Notes under the pieces: model-generated
What the model saw: only the letters and a program-made list of their open reading frames with translations
Told to the model about the DNA's origin: nothing
Databases searched by the model: none
Shown: positions 43,739-52,945 of the stretch, piece by piece
How positions within the stretch are numbered: position 1 is the first letter of the stretch
Layout: each line of letters opens with the position of its first letter
Program-made: the position numbers and the translations under genes
Origin: Leadbetterella byssophila DSM 17132
GTDB lineage: Bacteria; Bacteroidota; Bacteroidia; Cytophagales; Spirosomataceae
DNA: 64,000 nucleotides
Assembly (NCBI RefSeq): GCF_000166395.1
Contig: NC_014655.1
Span: 1 to 64,000 of the forward strand
Reading direction: 5' to 3'

Positions 43739-44738
43739 AGTTTTTCACCTTTACATTAGAATGGTTGGCATTGATGATGACCACCTTGTCAGATTCTTTA
43801 CCTATAAGTGCCTTGTAGACTTGCACGTTCTTCGCCGGAGAAGGAGTTGAAGTCAATTTCTTAGCTTGTACCCCTTGTCCCAAGTACACTTGACCATTGG
43901 TAGTAATAACGTTTAATAGCCCATTAAAGTCCGCTAACTGTATATCTGAATAAGTAGTATTGATCTTTAATTGTTTTAGATTCTTGTTCAAGTTGCCTAG
44001 CCTCAAATCTGTAGTATACGCCACATCCAGTTCAATCATTTGGTTTAGGTTATTGAAATAGGATTTAGCATATTTAATCTGGCCCTTGATATTTTCTACA
44101 TCTTGTGCTGTTAACACACCCCTTTCGAATTTAATGTCAGCATCTTTCAGCAACTGTATGTCCACAGTAGAGTTAGCAGAGTTAATACTTGCTCCCACTA
44201 ACTCGCTGATAACCGCTTTACCAAATTTGATGTTTAATTGAGATTCGGCATTGTTTACCACAGGGACATCAAGCTTCCCATGCTGTAAGCTTATCGTCAA
44301 AGGTGCGAAGGATTCCGGTAGACTGATATCCCCAAAGAAATTCTCGATCCTTAATTGCGTATTTTCCGGCATGTATATCAGATAATCTACCGTGCAGTAG
44401 CTATTCTTCTTATCTAGGTTCTGAGCGAATTCAGACATGTGGGTTTGTAGAATCAAAACCTTGTTCTTAACTTCTTTTTTGATTTGTATATTGTCCAAGT
44501 ATTTCTCGGTCAAGGTATTTGATACTGCATTAGCCCTGATATTAACATTTACTTTTACAGAATTCTTGTTCCAATGCACTACTTTCACGTTTCCGAACTT
44601 ATTAGTAACGTCAATTCTGTCTACATCCTTAGAGTCATATGTGAAGACCAGCGTCTTGGTCTTTTCCACCCAGGTTTTATCTTCCGCAGATAGGCTGAAG
44701 ACAATCCCCATGCATAGAACGGTAAGCCACTTTTTCAT
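43737..44738 (-). CDS. Exported DUF4097-like / putative adhesin beta-repeat protein
   Basis: A 333-residue exported protein; MKKWLTVLCMGIVFSLSAED is the signal peptide. The frame is open 20 codons further upstream, but that part overlaps the preceding gene and is not signal-like. The mature part is built of short repeated strands (VTNKFGNVKVVHW; IENFFGDISLPESF; INTTYSDIQLADFNGLLNVITTNGQVYLG), as in DUF4097-type right-handed beta-solenoid proteins. It overlaps the membrane protein gene by four bases and is third in an ECF sigma operon, so it may be an envelope-stress or surface output of that system. Confidence 0.75.
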   Translation of the reverse strand: MKKWLTVLCMGIVFSLSAEDKTWVEKTKTLVFTYDSKDVDRIDVTNKFGNVKVVHWNKNSVKVNVNIRANAVSNTLTEKYLDNIQIKKEVKNKVLILQTHMSEFAQNLDKKNSYCTVDYLIYMPENTQLRIENFFGDISLPESFAPLTISLQHGKLDVPVVNNAESQLNIKFGKAVISELVGASINSANSTVDIQLLKDADIKFERGVLTAQDVENIKGQIKYAKSYFNNLNQMIELDVAYTTDLRLGNLNKNLKQLKINTTYSDIQLADFNGLLNVITTNGQVYLGQGVQAKKLTSTPSPAKNVQVYKALIGKESDKVVIINANHSNVKVKN

Positions 44739-45211
44739 AACATATAGACTTTTTTCTCTGCAATTTGCGTCTGTTGATTCAATAGCTCTATTTGCCATTC
44801 TAGATTTTGAATCATTGCAGAGATGATTGTTTCAGTATTCGGGTTAGTCGTTAATTCTGCTTTTAAAGCGTTAAAATCGTTTTGTAGTTCAGTAAGGTCT
44901 TTATTAAATGTTTCTCCCAAGTCAGGTTGAGAACTGACCAATTGTTCTAATTTGGACTTCTTTTCCTGGACCTTACTGGCGTACGTAACTAATTTCGCAT
45001 CGTATTTCTCTAAGTCTCTAATCTCTGATTGGGCCTTGGTCTTACCTAGGTAATAAGCCATTCCCATACAGACCAGTAACAAGGCGGCATACCGCATGAT
45101 GGGGAACTTCATTCTCCTCGGTAACCGGGTCTGAATCTTCATCCAGGCTCCTGCTGGTACCTCTTCATCGAAGGCCCCCACGTTCTTTTGGATCAATTCT
45201 TCCAGTTTCAT
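44735..45211 (-). CDS. Single-span membrane protein, possible anti-sigma partner
   Basis: A 158-residue protein with a short cytosolic N-terminus (about 35 residues), one transmembrane segment (YAALLLVCMGMAYYLG, about 41-56) and a C-terminal coiled-coil region (DLEKYDAKLVTYASKVQEKK...). It overlaps the ECF sigma gene by four bases, the standard place for an anti-sigma factor. The N-terminal motif FDEEVPAGAWMKIQ resembles the start of Bacteroidota anti-sigma-like proteins (PxxxWxxI). No zinc motif is seen. The role is inferred from context. Confidence 0.65.
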   Translation of the reverse strand: MKLEELIQKNVGAFDEEVPAGAWMKIQTRLPRRMKFPIMRYAALLLVCMGMAYYLGKTKAQSEIRDLEKYDAKLVTYASKVQEKKSKLEQLVSSQPDLGETFNKDLTELQNDFNALKAELTTNPNTETIISAMIQNLEWQIELLNQQTQIAEKKVYML

Positions 45212-45756
45212 CTTCTTTTTTTATATAGTTCCACTAATTTTTGTTTCGCTCTTATAAATTGGGATCTCGATGTGACCTCTGAAATCCCCAGTATGTTCCC
45301 AATTTCCCGGTGATCATACCCTTCAAACAGGTAAAGGTTTAACACTACTCTATAACCGGAGGGTAACTCTGTGAGTATTACCTTTATTCGCTCAATGGTT
45401 TCTTCCGTTTCTTCAAAATCTACATCCTCACCTTCTTCAAAATTCTCTTTTCCGTCAAGATCCTCCCAATGAATTCTCTGATTTCTTAATCGGGCAATGC
45501 TCTTATTAACTACGATAGATTTTAACCATGCCCCAAATGTGGATTCTCCTCTGAAATTTTCAATCTTTAAAAAGCCATCCAAAAATGAGTCCTGTAAGAC
45601 ATCTTCCGCTTCCTCTCTGTTACCTACAATTCTTAGCGCTGTATTAAACATTGCCTTGGAATACCTTTGGTACAGCTCATACTGTGCCCTACTGTTGCCA
45701 TTACGGCACAGTTCCACCAGGCGTGTTGTATCGTCTTTTGTACTAAAGAATCGCAA
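45208..45756 (-). CDS. ECF-type RNA polymerase sigma factor
   Basis: A 182-residue sigma-70 family factor with region 2 (YQRYSKAMFNTALRIVGNREEAEDVLQDSFLDGF) and region 4 (LPSGYRVVLNLYLFEGYDHREIGNILGISEVTSRSQFIRAKQKL). There is a Glu/Asp-rich linker between them. First gene of a three-gene minus-strand operon with a membrane protein and an exported DUF4097-like protein. Divergent from cysM, with about 100 bases between. Confidence 0.93.
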   Translation of the reverse strand: MRFFSTKDDTTRLVELCRNGNSRAQYELYQRYSKAMFNTALRIVGNREEAEDVLQDSFLDGFLKIENFRGESTFGAWLKSIVVNKSIARLRNQRIHWEDLDGKENFEEGEDVDFEETEETIERIKVILTELPSGYRVVLNLYLFEGYDHREIGNILGISEVTSRSQFIRAKQKLVELYKKRR

Positions 45757-45858
45757 GCTCTACTAAGGTTTCAATGTAAAGACACGAATTTTGGTGAGAA
45801 GTTGCACCTACTTTTAATTTTTTTTCATGTACTTTGTCTAAAACCAACTTTTTATATC

Positions 45859-46728
45859 GTGCCAAGTTTAGTAGAGCTTATAGGAAACACACCTCTTGTT
45901 GAAGTAAAGTCTCCTAATCCAAATGTGAAGATTTTCGGGAAACTGGAAGGGAATAATCCCGGAGGTAGTGTCAAAGACAGAGCGGCATTGAACATGATCC
46001 GTTCAGCCATGGAGAGAGGGGAAATCAAAGAAGGCTCTCAATTGATTGAAGCGACAAGCGGAAATACAGGAATAGCACTGGCCATGTTGGCTTCTCAATA
46101 CCGCCTGCCCATAGAACTGGTGATGCCTGAGAATTCTACTCGGGAAAGGGTAGTTACTATGGAAGCATTTGGGGCAAAAGTGACCCTATTGGATAGTATT
46201 GAAGCTTGCAGGGATTATGCCGATGAGAAAGGTAAACAGGAGGGTTATTTTCAATTTAACCAGTTTGCAAACCCGGATAATTACCTAGCTCACTACAAAA
46301 GTACAGGGCCTGAAATCTGGAGAGATACTGAAGGGAAGATTACGCATTTCGTAGCTTCCATGGGAACTACCGGTACCATTATGGGTACCTCTATGTACTT
46401 GAAGGAGCAAAAGAGTGAGGTGCAGATTGTAGGTTGCCAACCTACCGAAAACTCTTCAATACCGGGAATCAGAAGATGGCCAATAGAATATTTACCAAAG
46501 ATCTTTGACCCTAAGAGAGTGGATAGGGTGGTAGATGTTTCCCAAGAAGATGCAGAGAATAAAGCGGTGGCTTTAGCCAGGGAAGAGGGCATCTTTGTAG
46601 GAGTAAGCTCAGGAGGCCAGGCGCATGTAGCCTACGAATTGGCCAAGGAATTGAACAGTGGATTAATAGTATTTATTTGCTGCGATAGGGGAGATCGTTA
46701 CCTCAGCAGCGGTTTATTCGGCCTATGA
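45859..46728 (+). CDS. cysM: Cysteine synthase (CysM/CysK family)
   Basis: A 289-residue PLP enzyme making cysteine from O-acetylserine and sulfide (or thiosulfate). VELIGNTPLVEV at the start, PLP lysine in NNPGGSVKDRAA (Lys39), phosphate-binding TSGNTGIA, and MGTTGTIMG. The C-terminus SSGGQAHVAYEL...CCDRGDRYLSSGLF favours the CysM (B-type) branch. The start is GTG at 45859 (reading MPSLVELIGNTP); the frame is open to 45667, but that part overlaps the sigma gene and is unrelated. It overlaps GH88 by four bases. Confidence 0.92.
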   Translation: MPSLVELIGNTPLVEVKSPNPNVKIFGKLEGNNPGGSVKDRAALNMIRSAMERGEIKEGSQLIEATSGNTGIALAMLASQYRLPIELVMPENSTRERVVTMEAFGAKVTLLDSIEACRDYADEKGKQEGYFQFNQFANPDNYLAHYKSTGPEIWRDTEGKITHFVASMGTTGTIMGTSMYLKEQKSEVQIVGCQPTENSSIPGIRRWPIEYLPKIFDPKRVDRVVDVSQEDAENKAVALAREEGIFVGVSSGGQAHVAYELAKELNSGLIVFICCDRGDRYLSSGLFGL

Positions 46729-47912
46729 AAAAGTTTCTCGTCTTTTTGATTTTGGGATGTCACTCTTTGAGTGCGCAGAAGGTTATGGAAAACCTGATAC
46801 AGGAGAACTTTGCTTTTGCAGAAAAGCAATACCTGTACATGATGACTGAAAATCCAACTCCTAATAAGATGCCTCAATCTTATGCAAATGGTAAGTTTGA
46901 CGCCAGGGATATCAAATGGTGGTGTAGTGGTTTTTACCCGGGTATACTTTGGTACATCTGGGAACAAACTGGGAATTCTGAAATCAAAAAGGAGGCCGAA
47001 AGGGCCTTACAAGTCATTCTACCTAATCAGCATTTCACAGATAATCATGATCTAGGTTTTATGGTATATTGTAGCTTTGGGAATGCTTTTAGACTTACGG
47101 GAAAGGCAGAATATAAAGAAGCCATCTTCAATGGCTCCGCAGCTTTGGCTAGTAGATACAGACCCTCCATTAAGTCCATTCAATCCTGGAATAAGAACGC
47201 CTATTTCGAATGTCCTGTGATCATTGATAATCTCATGAATCTGGAGATGTTGATCTGGACCTCTGATCAGGGAGGTGACCAGAAGTATAAAGACATAGCT
47301 ATAACCCATGCTAATACGGCATTGAAGGAGCATTTTAGACCTGACTTTAGTTCATATCATGTTATCGATTACGATCTGGCAACGGGTAAGCCACTAAGAA
47401 AAACCACTTGGCAGGGAGCTGCTAATACCTCCGCTTGGTCCAGAGGGCAAGCCTGGGCCTTATATGGATATACTATGTTATACCGCATGACGAAGAACCC
47501 CGAGTATTTGCAACAAGCACAGGGTATCGCAGGATTTATCTTGGATCATCCCAATCTACCGGAAGATGGCATACCGTATTGGGATTTTGATGCTCCTTAT
47601 CAGCCCAAGTGTCCTAGGGATGCTTCAGCTGGTGCCATCATAGCCTCAGCACTTCTGGAACTAGGACAATTTAGTCCGGTTAAGGAAAGAAACAAATACG
47701 TGGAGGCATCTAAGAAGATGTTAATTAGCTTATCTTCTGAAAAATATAGATCTAAGCCTAATGAAAACGGAGGTTTCATACTACTTCATAGTGTAGGGGC
47801 TTTGCCCCTAAATTCTGAAGTGGATGTACCCTTGATCTACGCTGATTACTATTTTCTTGAAGCTTTGAAACGCTACAAAGATTGGTATCTTACAAGTTCG
47901 AATAAGCCTTAA
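46725..47912 (+). CDS. GH88-family unsaturated glucuronyl hydrolase
   Basis: A 395-residue exported enzyme of family GH88, which hydrolyses 4,5-unsaturated glucuronic acid from lyase products. Signal peptide to about residue 18 (SLSAQ). Typical segments: WWCSGFYPGILWYIWE, NHDLGFMVYCSFGNA with a candidate catalytic Asp, VIIDNLMNLEMLIW with the second Asp, TWQGAANTSAWSRGQAWALYGYTMLYR, and YWDFDAPYQPKCPRDASAGAI. It is coupled to cysM by a four-base overlap, an odd partner, and no SusCD is next to it. It could complement GH105 at 16362. Confidence 0.92.
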   Translation: MKKFLVFLILGCHSLSAQKVMENLIQENFAFAEKQYLYMMTENPTPNKMPQSYANGKFDARDIKWWCSGFYPGILWYIWEQTGNSEIKKEAERALQVILPNQHFTDNHDLGFMVYCSFGNAFRLTGKAEYKEAIFNGSAALASRYRPSIKSIQSWNKNAYFECPVIIDNLMNLEMLIWTSDQGGDQKYKDIAITHANTALKEHFRPDFSSYHVIDYDLATGKPLRKTTWQGAANTSAWSRGQAWALYGYTMLYRMTKNPEYLQQAQGIAGFILDHPNLPEDGIPYWDFDAPYQPKCPRDASAGAIIASALLELGQFSPVKERNKYVEASKKMLISLSSEKYRSKPNENGGFILLHSVGALPLNSEVDVPLIYADYYFLEALKRYKDWYLTSSNKP

Positions 47913-49014
47913 GGGCTTGCTGCTCCATATTTTTCTTCAGCGTAGCTACGGCATCACCTAAGATTTTATCATTGGATGGGAAAGCGATAGGCTTCCCTCC
48001 AATTCTTTTAAGGCTTACATCTGAAAGAGCTCGCTTATCGCCTTTAAAGGTAGAAGCATAGTTTTCAAAGACTTGTGCCGCAGTAACAGGTTCGGAGTAA
48101 ATGTTCTTCTTTTTTACTACATCATATAAGATAACCTTCCCTTTTACCTGAGCTTCTTTAAATTGATACAGCTCTACTACTTGAGCACTGACCTCTATTT
48201 TCCTTTTGATCTTCTCATTATCTCTTGAAGAAGTTCCTGCACTTTCCTCAATCTCTTTCTTATCTATGTACTCTCTGCTGCTCTCTTTTTCGGGAGAAAG
48301 GACAAAATCTTCAAGTACGAAAATTAGTTCATAATCATAGGGTGTGCGCTTGTCCGCAGTGATATCAACCCTTTGCCAGTTTTTTGAAAGTGTAGATGAG
48401 GAAAGAGACATAAAGCGCTCTTTTACGGCTTTGCTAACACTGATTTTGGAATCAATCTCTCCTAAGGCCAGGATATACGTAGTGCCTTTCTTCTTCGCCT
48501 CATCTCTCAGACTTTGAAGGTGTGAGGTAGCACCTGTAAGATTGATCATTTGCTGGAACTGATCATAGGCCTTTCTGGCTTCCATTTTACCACCTTTTTC
48601 AAGGTTTCCTATAGCATTAAAGTATAGTTGATCCGCTACCCTGCTTTTGTATTTCGCTACCTCAGCTTTAACATCAATCAGGGGAATGTCAGTGACAAAA
48701 CCGTTCTGATCCTGCAAAGGTAGAAGAGGTTTGATGGAGGAATTGATATTATCAGCAGCTTCATAGATGGATAGGATTTGGCTGTCCTTATTCGACTGTA
48801 GTTTCAGTTGCTCTACTTTGCGTAGTTGCTCTGCAATATAGTATTGATAGGCATCTCTAAGACCAATGATGTCCTTTTCTGACTTCTTTTTACCTTTTAA
48901 TTTAGATAAGGCCAGGTTTACTGCATTGCTATAATTTCCTCTATTGAGTTCTTTCTGTACGCTCGCGCAGCCCCAAATGGTAAAAGCAGTGAGGAAGATG
49001 ATGGTTTTCCACAT
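47890..49014 (-). CDS. Lipoprotein of unknown function
   Basis: A 374-residue lipoprotein (lipobox TIWGC, Cys16). It begins with a short repeat-like helical region (LNRGNYSNAVNLALSKLKGKK), then further helices with possible coiled coil, and a beta-rich C-terminal half (YELIFVLEDFVLSPEK; AQVKGKVILYDVVKKKNIYSEP). The C-terminal part suggests a beta-structured domain; family not recognised. It overlaps GH88 convergently by 23 bases and is followed upstream by pyrE on the same strand. Confidence 0.75.
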   Translation of the reverse strand: MWKTIIFLTAFTIWGCASVQKELNRGNYSNAVNLALSKLKGKKKSEKDIIGLRDAYQYYIAEQLRKVEQLKLQSNKDSQILSIYEAADNINSSIKPLLPLQDQNGFVTDIPLIDVKAEVAKYKSRVADQLYFNAIGNLEKGGKMEARKAYDQFQQMINLTGATSHLQSLRDEAKKKGTTYILALGEIDSKISVSKAVKERFMSLSSSTLSKNWQRVDITADKRTPYDYELIFVLEDFVLSPEKESSREYIDKKEIEESAGTSSRDNEKIKRKIEVSAQVVELYQFKEAQVKGKVILYDVVKKKNIYSEPVTAAQVFENYASTFKGDKRALSDVSLKRIGGKPIAFPSNDKILGDAVATLKKNMEQQALKAYSNL

Positions 49015-49021
49015 AGTAGTT

Positions 49022-49645
49022 TTAGAATTTATCGGGTTGTCGCCTCCATTTTTTCAGGAGGTCTATATCTTCAGCGCTGATGTAGTTCTGTTTTAGGGCT
49101 TCGTCAATCAAGTAGGAATAATTACTCAAGGTTACTAGCTTAAGGTTTTTCACTTCGAAGTTTTTATCAGCAGTTTTAAAACCATAAGTAAAGATGGCTG
49201 CCATGCCTAAAACTTCTACCCCTTGTGCTTGTAAAGCTTCTGCAGCTTTTATGGAGCTACCTCCAGTAGAGATCAAGTCTTCCAAAACTACCACTTTACT
49301 ACCTTCAGGTATTCTCCCTTCAATCTGATTTCCCATGCCATGGTCCTTTGGCTTAGGACGAACATAGGCAAATGGCATTTGTAAATAATCTGCCACCAGT
49401 GCTCCTTGAGCTATACCCGCTGTGGCTACACCGGCTATCATAGTGGCTTCAGGAAAATGCTTCTTTATAGCTTTAGCCAAAGCTTTTTTGATGAAGGTTC
49501 TAGCTTCTGTGTGTGACAAAGTGATGCGGTTGTCACAATAGATAGGAGAATTCCAACCAGAGCTCCATTTAAACGGTTTCTGAGGACTTAACTTAACGGC
49601 TTGGGTTTCTAACAAAAAGGAAGCTATTTTCCTTGCGGTGTTCAT
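49022..49645 (-). CDS. pyrE: Orotate phosphoribosyltransferase PyrE
   Basis: A 207-residue pyrimidine-synthesis enzyme joining orotate and PRPP. The PRPP-binding loop is VVVLEDLISTGGSSIKAAE, and FKWSSGWNSPIYCDNR (start) and VRPKPKDHGMGNQIEG (flexible loop) are typical of PyrE. It overlaps the CNNM/CorC gene by four bases. Confidence 0.96.
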   Translation of the reverse strand: MNTARKIASFLLETQAVKLSPQKPFKWSSGWNSPIYCDNRITLSHTEARTFIKKALAKAIKKHFPEATMIAGVATAGIAQGALVADYLQMPFAYVRPKPKDHGMGNQIEGRIPEGSKVVVLEDLISTGGSSIKAAEALQAQGVEVLGMAAIFTYGFKTADKNFEVKNLKLVTLSNYSYLIDEALKQNYISAEDIDLLKKWRRQPDKF

Positions 49646-50928
49646 TCTTCTGAAGGTTTTTTACTCACTAAAATCTTATCCACTCTATTCTTGTCCATGT
49701 CCATAATCTCAAAGACAAAATCTTCCCAATAGAATCTTTCTCCTTCTGTAGGGATCTCTTTAAGTATATGTAGGGCGAAGCCTCCCATGGTGTCAAAACC
49801 GCTATATTCCTTACGGTTTGGTAATTCTATATCAAATTCAGAAAGGAAATCATCAAAAGGAAGGGCTGCATCTATTAAGAAACTACCGTCTTCTCTTTCT
49901 ACAATCTCGTATTGGAATTCATTGGTCTCAGAAATATCACCTACCAAAGCATCTAAGATGTCATTCATAGTAACTATACCTACTACTGAACCGTATTCAT
50001 CTACAATCACTCCGAAGTGAATTCTCTCTTCCTGGAACTTTTCCAGAACTTGATAAGCGTGGTTATTCTCAGCTATGTATAAAGCTGGACGTAAGATAGG
50101 CTCCAGGTTTTGAAGCTCATCATCCAAAGACTTCCCCAAGAGATCCTTGATATATAGTAGCCCTCTGATGTCGTTGATCCCATCCTTGCATACCGGGTAG
50201 ATGGAATGCTTCTTTTCTATGATCTTCTCTCTATTCTCCTCTGGGCTATCATCAAGATCTAGGTAGGAAATATCATTCACACTGGTCATCAGAGAGGTGA
50301 TCTTGCGGTCTCCTAATTGGAATACATTTTGAACGATTTCATGTTCGATTTCCTCTATAGTGCCACCTGATGCTCCTTCCTGAACCATGGTTTTTATCTC
50401 TTCTTCTGTAACGGAATTATCATGTTCTTTCAAACCAATAACCTTAAAGATCAGGTCAGAAGATTTGCTTAAACACCAGATAAAAGGGGAAGCTATCTTT
50501 GATAGTATGTTCATAGGACGAACCACTACCGTGGCAATTTCTTCCGGAATGGCCATGCCTATCCTCTTTGGCACTAATTCACCAAAGATTAATGTCAGGA
50601 AAGTGACTACCATGGTGATTAAAGCCACCGCTACATTATCTGAATAATTAATAGGCACTCCTATATCGACCAGTAAAGGCGCAATATACCCTTTGAAAGT
50701 ATCACCGGAGTAAATACCGGTTAGAATACCTATTAAAGTAATGCCTATTTGTACAGTTGATAAGAAACGACCTGGTGAACTGGCTAATTCCAGTGCCTCA
50801 GCAGCACTCTTTTTTCCATTTTTAGCAGCTATTTCGAGTTTGGTTTTTCGTGAAGAGACTAAGGCAATCTCAGACATCGAAAATATTCCATTCAGAAGGA
50901 TCAGGAACAGAATTATAAATATTTCCAT
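49642..50928 (-). CDS. CNNM/CorC-type membrane protein with CBS domains (hemolysin family)
   Basis: A 428-residue membrane protein: DUF21/CNNM domain with about four hydrophobic segments (residues 1-150, including the RKTKLEIAAKNGKKSAAEAL loop), then two CBS domains (about 200-330; NDISYLDLDD..., EKFQEERIHFGVIVDEYGSVVGIVTMNDILDALVGD) and a C-terminal CorC_HlyC domain (EREDGSFLIDAALPFDDF). Family members transport or regulate Mg2+/Co2+ or contribute to salt tolerance. Coupled to pyrE by a four-base overlap. Confidence 0.93.
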   Translation of the reverse strand: MEIFIILFLILLNGIFSMSEIALVSSRKTKLEIAAKNGKKSAAEALELASSPGRFLSTVQIGITLIGILTGIYSGDTFKGYIAPLLVDIGVPINYSDNVAVALITMVVTFLTLIFGELVPKRIGMAIPEEIATVVVRPMNILSKIASPFIWCLSKSSDLIFKVIGLKEHDNSVTEEEIKTMVQEGASGGTIEEIEHEIVQNVFQLGDRKITSLMTSVNDISYLDLDDSPEENREKIIEKKHSIYPVCKDGINDIRGLLYIKDLLGKSLDDELQNLEPILRPALYIAENNHAYQVLEKFQEERIHFGVIVDEYGSVVGIVTMNDILDALVGDISETNEFQYEIVEREDGSFLIDAALPFDDFLSEFDIELPNRKEYSGFDTMGGFALHILKEIPTEGERFYWEDFVFEIMDMDKNRVDKILVSKKPSEE

Positions 50929-51031
50929 TTAGAAAAAGATAAGTACCTACTTACCTAAACTTGATTTAAATGCAAAGTAACAAAAAAAATATTTCATATG
51001 AGATTTGGGGGATATAAAATTAATCCCTGTG

Positions 51032-51039
51032 TAACTTTG
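51032..51039 (+). promoter_or_regulatory. -7 promoter box near the NUDIX gene
   Basis: TAACTTTG is a perfect TAnnTTTG only four bases before the ATG at 51044, predicting a leaderless or nearly leaderless message if used. TTTG at 51004 is 24 bases upstream, slightly too far for a -33. Confidence 0.35.
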
Positions 51040-51043
51040 CATC

Positions 51044-51703
51044 ATGGTAATTTTTGTCAATAATATCCCTGTCCACATCCTGGACCAGCCTGAGGATTTT
51101 GCCTTTACAGAATGGAAATCCGATTTCGAAAAACTTGAGGAGCTAAAAGGTAAACCTATATTTTTTGGAGTTAAATACAAAAGAATCTTACTTCTTATTG
51201 AATATCTAACCTCTAAAGCCTTGGACGGTTTGGAGGAAATAGCTTTCGTAGTGAAGGACGTTTCTGATTTTAAACAGTACATCAAAAGTCATGTATCTTT
51301 TGTCAAAGCTGCAGGAGGGGTAGTGAAGAACAAAGATGGTAAGATTTTAATGATGAAGAGATTAGGCTTATGGGACCTGCCGAAAGGTAAAGCTGAGAAA
51401 GGAGAAAAATCAGAAATCACCGCTCTAAGGGAGGTGGAAGAGGAATGTAATGTGACGGTATTTTCTGATGGGCGACTGGTCACTACCTGGCATACATATA
51501 TGGCCAAAGGCAGACTACACCTTAAAAGAACCAAATGGTACAGAATGGGTTTAGTTTCTGATTCAAAAATGAAGCCTCAGAAGGAAGAAGGTATAGAGGA
51601 GTTAGTGTGGATGACAGATGATGAGGTCATAGAAGCAGAGAAAAATTCTTATAAATCCATTTCTTATGTTTTGGAAGCATATAGAAAAAATTGGAGTGAA
51701 TAA
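51044..51703 (+). CDS. NUDIX hydrolase
   Basis: A 219-residue NUDIX protein. The N-terminal ~85 residues form an unidentified domain. The NUDIX domain follows (AAGGVVKNKDGKILMMKRLG), with the NUDIX box beginning GKAEKGEKSEITALREVEEE; the final Gly of the classical box is Cys. It probably hydrolyses a nucleoside diphosphate-linked compound; substrate unknown. Confidence 0.9.
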   Translation: MVIFVNNIPVHILDQPEDFAFTEWKSDFEKLEELKGKPIFFGVKYKRILLLIEYLTSKALDGLEEIAFVVKDVSDFKQYIKSHVSFVKAAGGVVKNKDGKILMMKRLGLWDLPKGKAEKGEKSEITALREVEEECNVTVFSDGRLVTTWHTYMAKGRLHLKRTKWYRMGLVSDSKMKPQKEEGIEELVWMTDDEVIEAEKNSYKSISYVLEAYRKNWSE

Positions 51704-51847
51704 GTGACCTTTTTGAATTTTAGGCGTCATAAATTTAATACACACTTACTATGATGCCGTTCCCGTTGGCAATTTACACAACTTAGCTACATACTCTATA
51801 ACGATTACTTTAAGAACTTGGGCGGATGGATATTCGCTCTTTTTTTA

Positions 51848-51855
51848 TATATTTG
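51848..51855 (+). promoter_or_regulatory. -7 promoter box of the Gfo/Idh/MocA gene
   Basis: TATATTTG is a perfect TAnnTTTG, 22 bases before the GTG start at 51878. No clear -33. The rest of the 174-base gap holds nothing I recognise. Confidence 0.4.
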
Positions 51856-51877
51856 ATCTAAGCAATCAATTTCAAAC

Positions 51878-52945
51878 GTGAAAATAAAAGTTTTAGTGGT
51901 AGGCTGTGGAAACATGGGTGTTTCACATGCTCTAGCATACCATAATTTAGATGCATTTAAAATCTGTGGATTAGTTTCTACAGGTAAAAGTAAAGAAGCC
52001 TTAAATGATAAATTAGGAGGAGGGTATCCACTCTTCAATGATTATTTTGAAGCTTTAAAGGTGACCCAACCGGATGCGGTTTGTATCTCAACCTATCCGG
52101 ACACGCATGAGGAATATGCCATTGCTGCCTTAGAGGCCGGGTGTCATGTTTTCTTAGAAAAACCTATTGCAGATACGGTAGAGGGAGCAGAAAGGGTAGC
52201 TGCCACAGCCGCTAGGGTAAATAAAAAGCTAGTGGTGGGTTATATTCTGCGTGTTCATCCATCTTGGATCAAATTTATTGAAGTAGCTCAAGGTTTAGGG
52301 AAACCACTGGTTATGCGCATGAACCTGAACCAGCAAAGCCATGGGTACATGTGGGATGTTCACCGTAATTTGATGAAGAGCCTAAGTCCGATAGTGGATT
52401 GTGGTGTGCATTACATTGACGTGATGTGTCAAATGACTCGGTCGAAGCCGGTATGGGTAAGTGCTATAGGTGCCCGACTTACAGATGATATTCCGGAAGG
52501 AAATTATAATTATGGTCAGTTGCAAATTCGCTTCGAAGATGGATCTGTAGGTTGGTACGAAGCCGGATGGGGTCCTATGATGAGTGAAACCGCTTATTTT
52601 GTGAAGGATGTAATCGGACCAAAAGGTTGCGTTTCCATTGCAGGTAGAAATGCAGGATCTGAGGGACACTCAGATAATGTGGATGCCCACAGTAAGGCAG
52701 AATCCCTTAAGGTTCATTCGGCAAAAATAGATGAGAAAAACGCTTTTGTAGAAGAAGATAGATGGATTGACCTGAGTGACGAGCCGGATCACAATGAGCT
52801 TTGCAAGCGTGAACAAGAATATTTCCTTAAAGCTATTCAGAAAGATTTAGATCTAACAGACCACTGGAATGATGCAGTGTATAGTCTAAAGGTAGCATTT
52901 GCTTGTGACGAATCTGTTAAGACCGGTGAAGTAGTAAGATTGTAA
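51878..52945 (+). CDS. Gfo/Idh/MocA-family oxidoreductase
   Basis: A 355-residue NAD(P)-dependent sugar/inositol-type oxidoreductase starting with GTG. Rossmann motif GCGNMGVSHALAY, the catalytic-lysine segment FLEKPIADTVEGAERV, and a C-terminal domain with SPIVDCGVHYIDVM and GWYEAGWGP. It resembles, but is not the same as, IolG at 27455, and is far from the iol operon, so its substrate is unclear. A terminator overlaps its stop codon. Confidence 0.9.
   Translation: MKIKVLVVGCGNMGVSHALAYHNLDAFKICGLVSTGKSKEALNDKLGGGYPLFNDYFEALKVTQPDAVCISTYPDTHEEYAIAALEAGCHVFLEKPIADTVEGAERVAATAARVNKKLVVGYILRVHPSWIKFIEVAQGLGKPLVMRMNLNQQSHGYMWDVHRNLMKSLSPIVDCGVHYIDVMCQMTRSKPVWVSAIGARLTDDIPEGNYNYGQLQIRFEDGSVGWYEAGWGPMMSETAYFVKDVIGPKGCVSIAGRNAGSEGHSDNVDAHSKAESLKVHSAKIDEKNAFVEEDRWIDLSDEPDHNELCKREQEYFLKAIQKDLDLTDHWNDAVYSLKVAFACDESVKTGEVVRL

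Noticed and set aside
45667-45858. 64-codon N-terminal extension of cysM
   Set aside because: It overlaps the ECF sigma gene on the other strand and is unlike cysteine synthase; GTG 45859 gives the normal N-terminus.
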